From positions 1 to 49,923 of the forward strand of contig CAZHLD010000015.1 of NCBI GenBank assembly GCA_964533185.1: a stretch of 49,923 nt of DNA, read 5' to 3'. A model generated the notes under the pieces. That model saw only the letters and a list, made by a program, of their open reading frames with translations, was not told where the DNA came from and did not search any database. This document shows positions 30,982 through 40,344 of the stretch, in pieces; position 1 is the stretch's first letter, and every line of letters begins with the position of its first letter. The translations under genes were made by a program, and so were the position numbers. The DNA comes from CAZHLD01 sp964533185 (GTDB taxonomy: Bacteria; Acidobacteriota; Terriglobia; Acidiferrales; UBA7541).

Positions 30982-31872
30982 TCAGAAGCGCATGAGGTCG
31001 CGGCCAACGACGATCTTGCCGTGGAAGTGCTTCCCTGCCCTATCGAGGAATGTTTGGTCGGCGTCGCCGGGGATGACGTGGGTGAGGACAAGGAGCTTGA
31101 CGCCAGCTTGCTGAGCCATTTGGCCGGCCTCTTCGGCGCTGGTATGGTAGCGCTTGAGGCGAGCGGCGACTTCTGGAGTGTCCACGCGATCGAAGTGTTC
31201 GGGCAGGTAGGCCTCAAGCACCAACACATCTGCACCGCGAGCAAAGCGGACGAGGTTGTCTGACGGGCGCGTGTCGCCGGAGATGACCACAGTCTTTCCC
31301 CCAGCCTCAAACTTATAGCCGAAAGCCGGCGCGACGGGGCGATGGTCCACGCGAAAGGCGGTGACGCGGACGTCGGCGTCTTGATAGACGACGCCTTCCT
31401 TGACGATGTGGACGTTGATTTTGGCGCCGGCGGCGGGATGCATTTCAGTGAGGTCGCGGCGGATGCGGATGTCTTCGGCGAAGAATTGTTCGAGGCCGCG
31501 GGCCGCCTCGGCGGTGCCTTTCGGGCCGTAAAGCTCGAGCGGAGTGGCGCGACCGAAAATCCAGGTGGAGGTGAAGAGGTCGGGCAGGCCGGAGATGTGG
31601 TCGGAGTGGAGATGAGTGAGGAAGACCGCGCGGACAGCCTTCAAGGGGAATTCGGTCGCGGCCAGGCGCATGACGACGCCGCGGCCCGCGTCCACCAGAA
31701 AAACTTTGCCATTCACGACGACAGCGGTGGAAGGCCCGGCGCGCTCGGGGTCAGGCCGAGGGAAGCCCGTGCCGAGCAGGATAACTTCCACCGGCGGCGC
31801 GGACTGTGTCTGCAACTCGCAAGCCAATCCCGCGAGAGCTATCAGTAAACCCATTAGGTGCCATTGTTTCAT
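30982..31872 (-). CDS. Exported metallo-beta-lactamase-fold hydrolase (RNase Z/arylsulfatase-like)
   Basis: This is a 296-residue zinc hydrolase. The N-terminal hydrophobic signal (MKQWHLMGLLIALAGLACELQ) predicts export. The Cys after AGLA could be a lipoprotein site, although the lipobox is imperfect. The zinc motif THLHSDH is H87, H89, D91 and H92. Later ligands are VDHRPVAP, SGDTRPSDNLVR and the C-terminal LTHVIPGD. The order resembles tRNase Z-like or ElaC-like MBL proteins, but export argues against tRNA processing. A phosphodiesterase, lactonase or arylsulfatase role is possible. It lies 91 bp upstream of the radical SAM gene on the same strand, so co-transcription is possible but not required. 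Confidence 0.85.
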   Translation of the reverse strand: MKQWHLMGLLIALAGLACELQTQSAPPVEVILLGTGFPRPDPERAGPSTAVVVNGKVFLVDAGRGVVMRLAATEFPLKAVRAVFLTHLHSDHISGLPDLFTSTWIFGRATPLELYGPKGTAEAARGLEQFFAEDIRIRRDLTEMHPAAGAKINVHIVKEGVVYQDADVRVTAFRVDHRPVAPAFGYKFEAGGKTVVISGDTRPSDNLVRFARGADVLVLEAYLPEHFDRVDTPEVAARLKRYHTSAEEAGQMAQQAGVKLLVLTHVIPGDADQTFLDRAGKHFHGKIVVGRDLMRF

Positions 31873-32035
31873 ATGGTTCTCACCGGTTTGCGGTCTCGGT
31901 GGACCTTATAGAGGGAATGCGGGAGAGTCAATCTGAGTGGGAGAACCGACGGCCCCACCTCGCAAGGGTGGAGAGATTCTACTTGCACATAGTATCTAGC
32001 GAGTAATAGAATCCGCGGACAGTATGGAGGTACCC

Positions 32036-33442
32036 GTGCCCAGCGCCCAACCACGTCGCCGAGCGTATGAACCCGTTTACTCCTGGGCCTTCCAGCGCAT
32101 CCCGCTGAAGGTGGAGAAGAATGGTGTTGAGGTGGCAAACCCGGCGCGGAACTCAGCAGTATTTGTCGTTCACGGTATGGGCCAGCAATTGTACACCGAG
32201 ACTGCAGTCCTCCTCCGCAACGGATTCGAAGACGCGATCGACCGCATTAAACGACCGCCGGGGGCGGACGATATCCCCACACCATATATTGCTGAAGGCC
32301 ACTGGGCGGACTACGGGGAGTTCCAACAGACCTTCCCCGAGGAATGCATCGGGATGAATGAGGGGGAGCTCAAGTTTTTTACCGGTCTCTGGAAAAAGCG
32401 GGGCAGATCGGCACCCCGCGCCGCAGCGTGGTTTGCCTGGCAGGCGGCGCGCCTAGTTTTTGACCGCGAGGTCAGGACAAGAACCAGTCTTTGGCAACGC
32501 TTCACGTATTGCTGGGTGACATTCCTTGCTTGGGTGGGGATCGCCGTGATGCTGATTCGCCACTCGGGAGTCCTGGCCGACATCCTGGGGGACGTGCGAC
32601 TCTACGAAGACCCGCGTGGCGAGGTGGAACGCGCCATGGTTCAGAGGATCGAGTGGAGCGTTGGTGAGAGGTTTCTTCAACTGCTCGGCCTAGACTGGGA
32701 ATTCAATGAGCTTCAGGGGGATAAGAGGCTAAAGATCTGTGGAGATCCGCATCAGTTCCAGTATGTCACTTGGGTGGCACATAGTTTGGGTGGTGTGATC
32801 AGTTATAACGTGATTGCAGACCTGCTGACACGTTGTGAAGAAAAACGGGCATGGGTTGTTTTCTTGAAGGCTCGCGGCAGCACGAAGGAGGGAAAAGAGC
32901 TTGACCGAAACATCGACCGCGTCGAAAAGGGATTGCATCGGTTTATCACGATCGGATCGCCGCTGCAGAAATTTGCGTTCCTGTTCCCGCACGTACTGCG
33001 CCCTTGGCCCGAATGGTTCCAGGAGAGGTTGAGACAGGATTCGCGGTCGTGGTGGGTAAATTTCTTTCATATTTGGGACCCCGTGTCAGGCCGGCTGCTG
33101 GAGAACGATTTCTTCCCACAGGTCAAAAACCTGCATAGCCGCCTGTGGCGATTGCCGCTGTGGGCCCACCTCAGTTACTGGCGTGATGTTCCGGTCCTGA
33201 CCTACATCGTGAGCCGCACCTACGGCAAAGACATCCTGCCGGTCACAATAGAAGACAGCGACTTCATGGCGCCCGGCCGAGTGGGCTGGTACCGCTTGTG
33301 CAGCCTACTCGTGGCCTTGCCACTGATGGCAATTCTCGTTGTGGGAATCGTCTGCGGTACGTACTGGGCCATCGTCCACCACTCGGAGATCTGGGACTTC
33401 GCGTGGGGAAAAATCAAAGATTGGATCGGCCTCGGAAAATGA
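32036..33442 (+). CDS. Membrane-associated alpha/beta-hydrolase (lipase/PGAP1-like)
   Basis: This protein of about 468 residues has VFVVHGMGQQ (oxyanion-hole HG, about 42-51) and the nucleophile elbow VAHSLGGVIS near residue 245, a GxSxG variant with Ala first. Hydrophobic segments occur near 155-175 and at 410-440 close to the C-terminus, so it is probably membrane-anchored. A long insertion separates the HG motif from the serine. I start at GTG 32036, spaced 5 bp from GGAGG. ATG 32024 in frame would place that ribosome site inside the gene. Base composition is noticeably lower in GC than the neighbours, hinting at a different origin. The substrate is unknown, possibly an ester lipid. Confidence 0.8.
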   Translation: MPSAQPRRRAYEPVYSWAFQRIPLKVEKNGVEVANPARNSAVFVVHGMGQQLYTETAVLLRNGFEDAIDRIKRPPGADDIPTPYIAEGHWADYGEFQQTFPEECIGMNEGELKFFTGLWKKRGRSAPRAAAWFAWQAARLVFDREVRTRTSLWQRFTYCWVTFLAWVGIAVMLIRHSGVLADILGDVRLYEDPRGEVERAMVQRIEWSVGERFLQLLGLDWEFNELQGDKRLKICGDPHQFQYVTWVAHSLGGVISYNVIADLLTRCEEKRAWVVFLKARGSTKEGKELDRNIDRVEKGLHRFITIGSPLQKFAFLFPHVLRPWPEWFQERLRQDSRSWWVNFFHIWDPVSGRLLENDFFPQVKNLHSRLWRLPLWAHLSYWRDVPVLTYIVSRTYGKDILPVTIEDSDFMAPGRVGWYRLCSLLVALPLMAILVVGIVCGTYWAIVHHSEIWDFAWGKIKDWIGLGK

Positions 33443-33558
33443 ACCGAATCACTAGGAGCTTCGGTCACACCCTACTTATCTAACCCGTACTTCGACGCCC
33501 CCGGCCAATTGCGCTATCATGCAGGTTTGCCATTACTCTGGAAAGGACCTATTCCGGA

Positions 33559-36225
33559 ATGAATCCCAGTGTCAACTCCTTCGGCGCCCGCCAAGAGATC
33601 CGGGTGGACGGCCAGGACTACGCGCTTTTCAGGCTGCCAGCACTCGAGCGCTGCGGTTTCACAAACGTTTCGCGGCTGCCGTTTTCGCTGCGGGTGCTGC
33701 TGGAGAATTTACTGCGGTGCGAGGACGGACGGTTTGTGCGTGCGGCAGACATCGAAGCGCTGGCGAAGTGGAGTCCGAATGCGGCTGTGCAAAAAGAGAT
33801 TGCGTTCATGCCGGCGCGGGTGCTGTTGCAGGACTTCACGGGCGTCCCGGCCGTGGTGGACCTGGCGGCGATGCGCGACGCGATGCGGCAAATGGGCGGC
33901 GACCCGAAAAAGATCAATCCGCTCTTTCCGGCAGAGCTGGTGATTGATCATTCCGTGCAGGTGGACAAGTTCGGGACGTCGCAGGCGCTGGCGTTCAACT
34001 CGGAACTCGAATTCATACGCAACATTGAGCGCTACGCCTTCCTGCGCTGGGGGCAGCAGGCGTTTCAAAACTTTAAGGTGGTGCCGCCGGAGACGGGCAT
34101 CTGCCATCAGGTGAATCTGGAATACTTGGCGCGCGTGGTTTGCGATCTGCGCGAGGGCGGGAAAACACTGGCGTTTCCCGATTCGCTGGTGGGGACGGAC
34201 TCGCACACGACGATGGTCAACTCGCTGGGCGTCTTCGGCTGGGGCGTGGGCGGGATTGAGGCCGAGGCGGCCATGCTTGGCCAGCCGCTTTCGATGCTGA
34301 TCCCCGAAGTGGTGGGCTTCAAGCTGCACGGGCGGCTGGCGCCGGGAGCGACGGCAACGGACTTGGTACTCACCGTCACGCAAATACTGCGCAAGAAGGG
34401 CGTGGTGGGAAAATTCGTGGAGTTTTACGGCACGGGCCTGTCGAGCCTTTCCCTGCCCGACCGCGCGACGATCGCCAACATGGCGCCCGAGTACGGAGCG
34501 ACCATGGGGTTCTTCCCGGTGGACGCGGAAACGCTGGCGTATTTGCGCTTTACGGGGCGGGATGCGCGGCGCGTGGAACTGGTGGAAGCATATACGAAAG
34601 AACAGGGACTCTTCCGGACCGACGCGACGCCGGACCCGGTCTTCTCTGACACGCTCGAGCTGGACCTTTCGACCGTTGAGCCGACTCTGGCGGGTCCAAA
34701 GCGACCGCAGGACCGCGTGGCGCTGCGCGAAGCGAAGCAATCTTTCCTGAAGGCCATGGAAGGCGTGGCCGATAAGAAGGTCGCGGTGCAGAACAATGGC
34801 GACCGCTTTGAGCTTTCGAATGGGTCGGTGGTGATTGCGGCGATCACGAGCTGCACCAACACTTCGAACCCAGCGCTGATGCTCGGTGCGGGCCTGCTGG
34901 CGAAAAAGGCAGTTGAGCGCGGACTGATGGTGAAGCCGTGGGTAAAGACAAGCTTGGCGCCCGGCTCGAAGGTGGTCACCGACTACCTCGACAAAGCCGG
35001 GTTGACTCCTTACCTCGAACAACTGCGCTTCCACCTGGTGGGCTTTGGGTGCACGACTTGCATCGGCAACAGCGGCCCGCTTCCGGAGGCCATCGGTGCG
35101 GCCATCAAAGAGAACAACCTCGTGGCCGTATCGGTGCTGAGCGGAAACCGCAATTTTGAGGGCCGCATCCACCCACTCGTGCGCGCGAACTATCTGGCTT
35201 CGCCGCTACTGGTGGTGGCGTATGCACTGGCCGGGCGGATGGATATGGACCTGGTGAACGAACCGCTGGGAAAGGACAAGTCCGGCAAGCCGGTTTTCCT
35301 GAAAGATATCTGGCCGACGCCGCAGGAGATTGAGAGCACGGTTCGCTCGGCGGTCACGACCGAAATGTTCATCAAGGAGTACGGCGAGGTGTTCACAGGC
35401 GACCAGCGCTGGCGCTCGCTGCCGGTTCCGGCGGGCGACCTCTACGCGTGGGACGACAAGTCCACCTACATCAAACGGCCACCGTATTTCGATAACATGC
35501 CCGCCACGCCGCCTGCGCTCGAAGACATCCGCGGCGCGCGGGCGCTAGCCATGTTGGGGGACAGCGTTACGACCGATCACATTTCGCCAGCCGGCTCGAT
35601 CCCGGTGGACAGTCCGGCCGGACAATACCTGATCGCGCAGGGCGTGAAGCCGGCGGACTTCAACTCTTACGGTGCGCGGCGGGGCAATCACGAGGTGATG
35701 ATGCGCGGCACGTTTGCGAATATCCGGCTCCGCAACCAGTTGGCGCCGGACACCGAGGGCGGCTGGACAGTTCATCTGCCGGCGAAGGAGAAAATGACGA
35801 TTTACGACGCCGCGATGCGCTACCAGGGAGAAGGCGTGCCGCTGGTGGTGCTGGCCGGCAAGGAGTATGGAGCCGGGTCGTCCCGCGACTGGGCCGCCAA
35901 AGGCACAAGGCTGCTGGGCGTGCGCGCGGTGATCGCCGAGAGCTACGAGCGCATCCACCGCAGCAACCTGCTGGGCATGGGCGTGCTGCCGCTTGAATAC
36001 CGAGCCGGGGAGAACCGGGAGTCGCTCGGACTGACGGGCTTCGAGCTATTCGACATTGAAGGCGTGGCGTCGCTCGAACCCCGCAAGACGCTGCGCGTGC
36101 GCGCGCGGGACGATGCCGGCCGCGAAAAGACGTTCAACGCGACGACGCGCATTGATACGCCGGAGGAGCTGGCCTACTTCCGTCACGGGGGAATCCTTCA
36201 ATATGTTCTGCGACAAATGCGGTAG
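33559..36225 (+). CDS. acnA: Aconitate hydratase A
   Basis: It is the TCA-cycle enzyme interconverting citrate and isocitrate, of the AcnA/IRP-like class, with 888 residues. The [4Fe-4S] ligands are C432 in ITSCTNTSNP and C498/C501 in GFGCTTCIGNSG. Other signature stretches are LVGTDSHTTMVNSLGVFGWGVGG, GNRNFEGRIHPLVRANYLASP, and in the swivel domain GDSVTTDHISPAGSI and KEYGAGSSRDWAAKGT. ATG 33559 lies downstream of AAAGGACC. The gene is monocistronic in appearance, with 116 bp before it and 170 bp after it. Confidence 0.97.
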   Translation: MNPSVNSFGARQEIRVDGQDYALFRLPALERCGFTNVSRLPFSLRVLLENLLRCEDGRFVRAADIEALAKWSPNAAVQKEIAFMPARVLLQDFTGVPAVVDLAAMRDAMRQMGGDPKKINPLFPAELVIDHSVQVDKFGTSQALAFNSELEFIRNIERYAFLRWGQQAFQNFKVVPPETGICHQVNLEYLARVVCDLREGGKTLAFPDSLVGTDSHTTMVNSLGVFGWGVGGIEAEAAMLGQPLSMLIPEVVGFKLHGRLAPGATATDLVLTVTQILRKKGVVGKFVEFYGTGLSSLSLPDRATIANMAPEYGATMGFFPVDAETLAYLRFTGRDARRVELVEAYTKEQGLFRTDATPDPVFSDTLELDLSTVEPTLAGPKRPQDRVALREAKQSFLKAMEGVADKKVAVQNNGDRFELSNGSVVIAAITSCTNTSNPALMLGAGLLAKKAVERGLMVKPWVKTSLAPGSKVVTDYLDKAGLTPYLEQLRFHLVGFGCTTCIGNSGPLPEAIGAAIKENNLVAVSVLSGNRNFEGRIHPLVRANYLASPLLVVAYALAGRMDMDLVNEPLGKDKSGKPVFLKDIWPTPQEIESTVRSAVTTEMFIKEYGEVFTGDQRWRSLPVPAGDLYAWDDKSTYIKRPPYFDNMPATPPALEDIRGARALAMLGDSVTTDHISPAGSIPVDSPAGQYLIAQGVKPADFNSYGARRGNHEVMMRGTFANIRLRNQLAPDTEGGWTVHLPAKEKMTIYDAAMRYQGEGVPLVVLAGKEYGAGSSRDWAAKGTRLLGVRAVIAESYERIHRSNLLGMGVLPLEYRAGENRESLGLTGFELFDIEGVASLEPRKTLRVRARDDAGREKTFNATTRIDTPEELAYFRHGGILQYVLRQMR

Positions 36226-36397
36226 CCCGCGAACAGTAGTACTTCCTCGGGCATGGGGATGAGATGTAAGTTCTTATTCTGTTTCGTTTCTGTTGCCTAT
36301 TTGGAGAACAAGAGTACTATACTCACGAGAACTGGCTTTCGTCCTGGGCAGTCCCCACCTAGAATAACTTCCGGGGAGAGTGTGCAAGGAGACTGCC

Positions 36398-38185
36398 ATG
36401 AGCAAAATTCAGGGCGACCTATGGATCCTCTCGCCTAGTGGTAAGAAAAAAGTCCAGGATGTAACTCAATCAGAGGCAAATCCCAATCCACCTCGACTAC
36501 TCAACCGGAGAAGTTTCTTAAGTCGAAGTGGCGGAGCCGCGGCGGCAGTTACTGCGGCAGCGATTGGGCTGGAGCCATTGATCGACGGAATTCGCTCGAC
36601 GGCCCGGGCAGCGGAGGTTGGCCCGCTGGATGGAACGGAGAGGCGGCAGCGAATGTACGAGATCCGCGAGGCGGCGGCAGCCTTTCAACGGGGTCTGCCG
36701 GTGGTGGCGCACCCTGACAACAATGATGAGGCGCTGTATTCGACGAAGATTGGCAACTACTCCAAAGGATTGCCGCACAACAGCCGAGGCGAGGTGGACC
36801 CAGGAGCTTACAGCTCTCTATTAAATGCACTCACATCAGGCAATCCTGCGGATTTCGAATCCATCATTCTGGGCTGCCCGAATGCAGCACGGCAGCAACT
36901 GCTGGTGAATCCGCAGGCGGGGCTGGCGTTTGACCTGGAAGGGACTGATTCACACCAATTCGCAATTCTGCCTGCACCGGCGTTTGCCAGCGCCGAGAAT
37001 GCAGGCGAGATGGTGGAATTGTACTGGATGGCGATGCTGCGAGACGTTCCCTTTAACGAGTATGACGAGAGCCAGCTGACTGATGCGGCTTCGGAGGACC
37101 TCTCCGCACTTTCGGACTTTCGCGGGCCGAAGCGAGGGGGAAGGGTAAGACCGAGCACCCTGTTCCGAGGCTTTACGCCGGGGGACCTGAAGGGTCCTTA
37201 CATTTCGCAATTTCTCTGGCTGGGGACGCCCTTCGGCGCGGAGTTTGTGGAGCGCAGGATGAGGACTGTGCTCCCCGCAAGGGATTACCTGGCCGATTAT
37301 TCGGAATGGCTGGAAATCCAGAACGGCTGCGCTCCCCACCGAGGCGGGCAGTTTGATCCGGTTCGTAGATACATTCGAAACGGACGAGACCTCGCGCAGT
37401 GGGTACACATTGATGTGCTGTTTCAGGCCTACTTCGACGCTGCGCTGATCCTGCAAACCCCACCCGACCCCGATGACGATGAGACGGGGGGAGGAATGGG
37501 CTGCCCGCTGAACCCGGGCAATCCTTACAACGGATCGCAAACGCAAATCGGCTTCGGCACGTTCGGCGGGCCGTATATCGCCACGATTTTGTGCGAGGTG
37601 GCGACACGTGCATTAAAGGCGATCTGGTTCCAGAAATGGTTCGTCCACCGACGCATCCGCCCGGAGGCCTTCGGCGGAAACATACATAACCATTTGACTC
37701 GCCAGGGCAGCTACCCGATTCACAATGACGCGCTCCATTCGCGAGTGCTGCGACGGATCCAGCGACAGTTCAACACCTATCTGCTGCCGCAGGCGTTTCC
37801 CGAAGGATCGCCGTTGCACCCATCGTATGGTGCGGGGCATGCGACGGTGGCGGGGGCGTGCGTGACGATCCTGAAAGCGCTATTTGATGAACGATTCGAG
37901 ATCCCACGGCCGGTGATGCCCACACAGGATGGAAGGCGATTGACGCGCTACCGCGGTCCGGATGCCGACCGGCTGACAGTGGGAGGCGAATTGAACAAGC
38001 TGGCCGCAAACGTCGCAACAGGGCGTAATTTTGCCGGCATCCACTGGAGATCAGACTACACGCAATCGGTCCTGCTGGGCGAAGCCGTGGCGATCAGCGT
38101 GTTGCGCGACCAAAGAGCGACCTACAAAGAGGATTTCGCAGGCTTCACCTTCACGAAGTTCGATGGGACGAGCATAACCGTTTAG
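36398..38185 (+). CDS. Tat-exported vanadium-dependent haloperoxidase (PAP2 fold)
   Basis: This is a vanadate-dependent peroxidase that would oxidise halides with H2O2 outside the cytoplasm. It has 595 residues from ATG 36398 (ribosome site AAGGAGA). The twin-arginine signal is NRRSFLSRSGGAAAAVTAAAIG at about 34-55. Vanadate-binding motifs are in order: KWFVHRRIRPE from K413 (Lys and Arg ligands), PSYGAGHA at 474-481 (Ser-Gly-His with the acid-base His), and NFAGIHWRSDY near 543-553 (vanadate-coordinating His and Arg). Spacing and residues match bromo/chloroperoxidases rather than plain acid phosphatases. Halide preference cannot be read. Confidence 0.92.
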   Translation: MSKIQGDLWILSPSGKKKVQDVTQSEANPNPPRLLNRRSFLSRSGGAAAAVTAAAIGLEPLIDGIRSTARAAEVGPLDGTERRQRMYEIREAAAAFQRGLPVVAHPDNNDEALYSTKIGNYSKGLPHNSRGEVDPGAYSSLLNALTSGNPADFESIILGCPNAARQQLLVNPQAGLAFDLEGTDSHQFAILPAPAFASAENAGEMVELYWMAMLRDVPFNEYDESQLTDAASEDLSALSDFRGPKRGGRVRPSTLFRGFTPGDLKGPYISQFLWLGTPFGAEFVERRMRTVLPARDYLADYSEWLEIQNGCAPHRGGQFDPVRRYIRNGRDLAQWVHIDVLFQAYFDAALILQTPPDPDDDETGGGMGCPLNPGNPYNGSQTQIGFGTFGGPYIATILCEVATRALKAIWFQKWFVHRRIRPEAFGGNIHNHLTRQGSYPIHNDALHSRVLRRIQRQFNTYLLPQAFPEGSPLHPSYGAGHATVAGACVTILKALFDERFEIPRPVMPTQDGRRLTRYRGPDADRLTVGGELNKLAANVATGRNFAGIHWRSDYTQSVLLGEAVAISVLRDQRATYKEDFAGFTFTKFDGTSITV

Positions 38186-38200
38186 CTGTTGGCATCAGCA

Positions 38201-38235
38201 GAGGAGGCGCCGTGTTTGCGCACTCCTCCGCTATT
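38201..38235 (+). terminator. Possible terminator after the haloperoxidase gene
   Basis: GAGGAG-GCGC pairs with GCGC-A-CTCCTC (38201-38228) with one bulged A, followed by a T/C-rich stretch rather than a clean T-run. It sits 15 bp after the haloperoxidase stop. The stem is strong and the tail is weak. Confidence 0.45.
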
Positions 38236-38439
38236 CTTCCTCCATTCAAGATGGGAAAACACACGCAACTATTCCGCTGCGGGAGTGTTTAGCGATATGG
38301 GAAGCGGCGGGCGAGTGAGCCGACTCCCACCGAATTGCACTGGCATTGACAGAACTGCGGGGCGCGAAAGGGCCCAGCCTCCGCAGTGGTGTGTCGAGCC
38401 ATGCGGCGAATCGGCAAATCAAGTCCTCAAGGAGAACCC

Positions 38440-38790
38440 ATGAAGACGAAAGCGACGACCTGGCTAGCTGGCGTGGCGTTGGCGGGGGCCCTATTGTTCT
38501 CAGCGGTGACTTCGGCCGAAGCCCGCGACAGAGGCTCGCGCACGCCGGGCATCAACCGGCGCGAGGCCAACCAGAAGCACCGCATCCAGCAAGGTGTCCG
38601 CAGCGGCGAGCTAACCCGCAGGGAGACCGCGCGCCTGGCCGCCGAGCAGGCCCGCATCCGCGCCACGGAACGTCGCGCCAGGTCCGACGGCGATGTGACG
38701 GCCCGAGAGCGCGCACGGCTGCAACGCGAATTGAACCAGTCCAGCCGCCACATCTACCGGCAGAAGCACGACGGCCAAGATCGCAACTAA
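38440..38790 (+). CDS. Small secreted Arg-rich helical protein
   Basis: I do not recognise a named family. ATG 38440 follows AAGGAGAA and gives 116 residues with a clear Sec signal (MKTKATTWLAGVALAGALLFSAVTSAEA). The mature part is highly charged and helical with a two-fold internal pattern: SGELTRRETARLAAEQARI and DGDVTARERARLQRELN share the order acidic-x-T-x-x-E-x-x-R-L-x-x-x-x. This resembles paired EF-hand-like helices without an obvious calcium loop. Proteins like this are common as uncharacterised periplasmic proteins. It has its own terminator at 38824-38858. Confidence 0.8.
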   Translation: MKTKATTWLAGVALAGALLFSAVTSAEARDRGSRTPGINRREANQKHRIQQGVRSGELTRRETARLAAEQARIRATERRARSDGDVTARERARLQRELNQSSRHIYRQKHDGQDRN

Positions 38791-38823
38791 CCCCCGGACC
38801 ACCTGAGTTGCGAGGCGAGCGAG

Positions 38824-38858
38824 GCATCCCGGCAGGAGCCGGGACGCTTTCTTGTTTC
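38824..38858 (+). terminator. Intrinsic terminator
   Basis: TCCCGGC-AGGA-GCCGGGA (38827-38844), extended by an outer GC/GC, is followed by TTTCTTGTTTCT. It lies 34 bp downstream of the small secreted protein gene and is oriented for plus-strand transcription. Confidence 0.75.
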
Positions 38859-39008
38859 TGCATAGGGCTGCTCTCTCTTACCGCACCGGCCTCCTCCCCG
38901 GTGGCAATTGCCGCGTCATCCCACAGGCGGTATCATCCGCACTTCAACGCGGCGACAGGTGTGCCTTCACGCTGGCCGCGCGAGTCACGCCTGCGCAGGA
39001 GCACAACC

Positions 39009-40298
39009 ATGAGAAGAATGTCCAAACTTGCGATCCCTTTGTTGATGGCGTGCCTTTTCCCAACTGCGGCTCTTGCGCAGGTGACGGCGATCAAAGCCGG
39101 CAAGCTGATTGACACTGAAACCGGCACGGTTCGGACCGGCCAGACCATCCTGATTGAGGGCAACAAGATCACGGCGGTTGGCGCGGACGTCGCGATACCA
39201 CCGGGCGCGAAGGTGATCGACCTGTCCGGCGCAACTGTTCTGCCCGGTCTGATTGATTGCCACACGCACCTGGTGGCCGATGCGCGAGACCTTGAGCCGC
39301 TGGCCGAGCTGCGCAAGACGGCGGCGCAGGTGGCGCTTGAATCGGTCCCCAACGCGCGCGCGACGCTGATGGCCGGCTTTACGACGGTGCGGGACGTCGG
39401 AACCTACCGCGCGTTCGTGGACCTAGCCCTGCGCGACGCCATCGCTCGCGGCGACATCATCGGGCCGCGTGTATACGGCGCCGGGGCGTACGTCACGGTC
39501 AGCGGCGGTGCCGGCGCTCTGAACGGGCTGGCGCCGGACATTCAGTTGCCGCGCGATTTACGCCTGGGCGTTGCCGACGGACCCTACCAGGTGCGGCAAC
39601 GCATCCGCGAGATCGTCAGCCAGGGCGCAGACCTGATCAAGATCCTGGCCACGGGCGCTGTGCTCACCCACCGAAGCAATCCCGGCGCGGAAGAGTTCAC
39701 GCCCGAGGAGCTGAGTGCGGCCGTGGACGAAGCGCGCAAACATGGGCTGCGCGTCGCCGCGCACGCACACGGACCGGCCGGCATCAAGAATGCGGTGCGC
39801 GCCGGCGCGGCCTCGATCGAACACGGGACGCTGATTGATGACGAGGGCATCGCGTTGATGCGGGAGCGAGGCACCTATCTGGTGGCCGACATTTACAACG
39901 ATGAGTATCTGATGGGCGAGGCGGCGCGGCAGGGCCTTCCCAAAGATTTCCTTGAGAAGGAACGAAACCTCGGGCAAATCCAGCGGGACAACTTCCGCAA
40001 GGCGGCGCAGGCCGGCGTGAAGATCTCGTATGGCACGGACTCCGGCGTGTACCCGCACGGGTGGAACGCGAAGCAGTTTGCCTATCAGGTGAAGTACGGA
40101 CAGACGCCGATGCAGGCGATTCAGTCTGCGACCATCAACGCTGCGGACTTGATCGGCCTGGCCGAGCAGATTGGGTCCATCCGTCCAGGAAAGCTGGCCG
40201 ACCTAATCGCTGTGCCCGGAAACCCACTCGAGGACATTACGCAGCTCGAGCGGGTTTCGTTTGTGATGAAGGACGGGCGAGTCTACAAACAGAATTGA
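39009..40298 (+). CDS. Secreted metal-dependent amidohydrolase (Xaa-Pro dipeptidase/imidazolonepropionase-like)
   Basis: This is a 429-residue amidohydrolase-superfamily enzyme with a Sec signal (MSKLAIPLLMACLFPTAALAQ). I place the start at ATG 39009, with AGGAG 8 bp upstream. A much longer frame from 38346 runs through the small secreted gene and its terminator and is rejected. The metal-binding HxH is DCHTHLVAD, later His residues sit in VAAHAHGPAGIKNAVRAGAASIEHGT, and the metal Asp is in YGTDSGVYPHG. The C-terminal LRPGKLADLIAV-like segment (SIRPGKLADLIAVPGNPL) is typical. Substrates of such exported members are usually dipeptides or cyclic amides. Not resolvable here. Confidence 0.9.
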   Translation: MRRMSKLAIPLLMACLFPTAALAQVTAIKAGKLIDTETGTVRTGQTILIEGNKITAVGADVAIPPGAKVIDLSGATVLPGLIDCHTHLVADARDLEPLAELRKTAAQVALESVPNARATLMAGFTTVRDVGTYRAFVDLALRDAIARGDIIGPRVYGAGAYVTVSGGAGALNGLAPDIQLPRDLRLGVADGPYQVRQRIREIVSQGADLIKILATGAVLTHRSNPGAEEFTPEELSAAVDEARKHGLRVAAHAHGPAGIKNAVRAGAASIEHGTLIDDEGIALMRERGTYLVADIYNDEYLMGEAARQGLPKDFLEKERNLGQIQRDNFRKAAQAGVKISYGTDSGVYPHGWNAKQFAYQVKYGQTPMQAIQSATINAADLIGLAEQIGSIRPGKLADLIAVPGNPLEDITQLERVSFVMKDGRVYKQN

Positions 40299-40301
40299 AT
40301 C

Positions 40302-40334
40302 ATTGATTCATCGGATCATTGAGGATTTCAGAGG
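40302..40334 (+). repeat. Left inverted repeat flanking the four-helix-bundle gene
   Basis: This 33-bp sequence matches the reverse complement of 40709-40741 at 29 of 33 positions, sharing the core TGATTCATCGGATCATTGA. Weaker similarity extends outward to 40294, so the repeat begins within the stop codon of the amidohydrolase gene. Confidence 0.75.
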
Positions 40335-40344
40335 CATTCACCAA

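Noticed and set aside
33709..35172. 487-codon minus-strand frame inside acnA
   Set aside because: It is antisense to conserved aconitase sequence, with a His/Arg-rich composition and no domain.
36226..36262. Possible terminator after acnA
   Set aside because: Only a 5-bp stem (GCCCG/CGGGC) with a long loop and no T-run is present.
38346..39008. Long N-terminal extension of the amidohydrolase frame
   Set aside because: It crosses the small secreted gene and its terminator, while ATG 39009 has a good ribosome site and begins a signal peptide.
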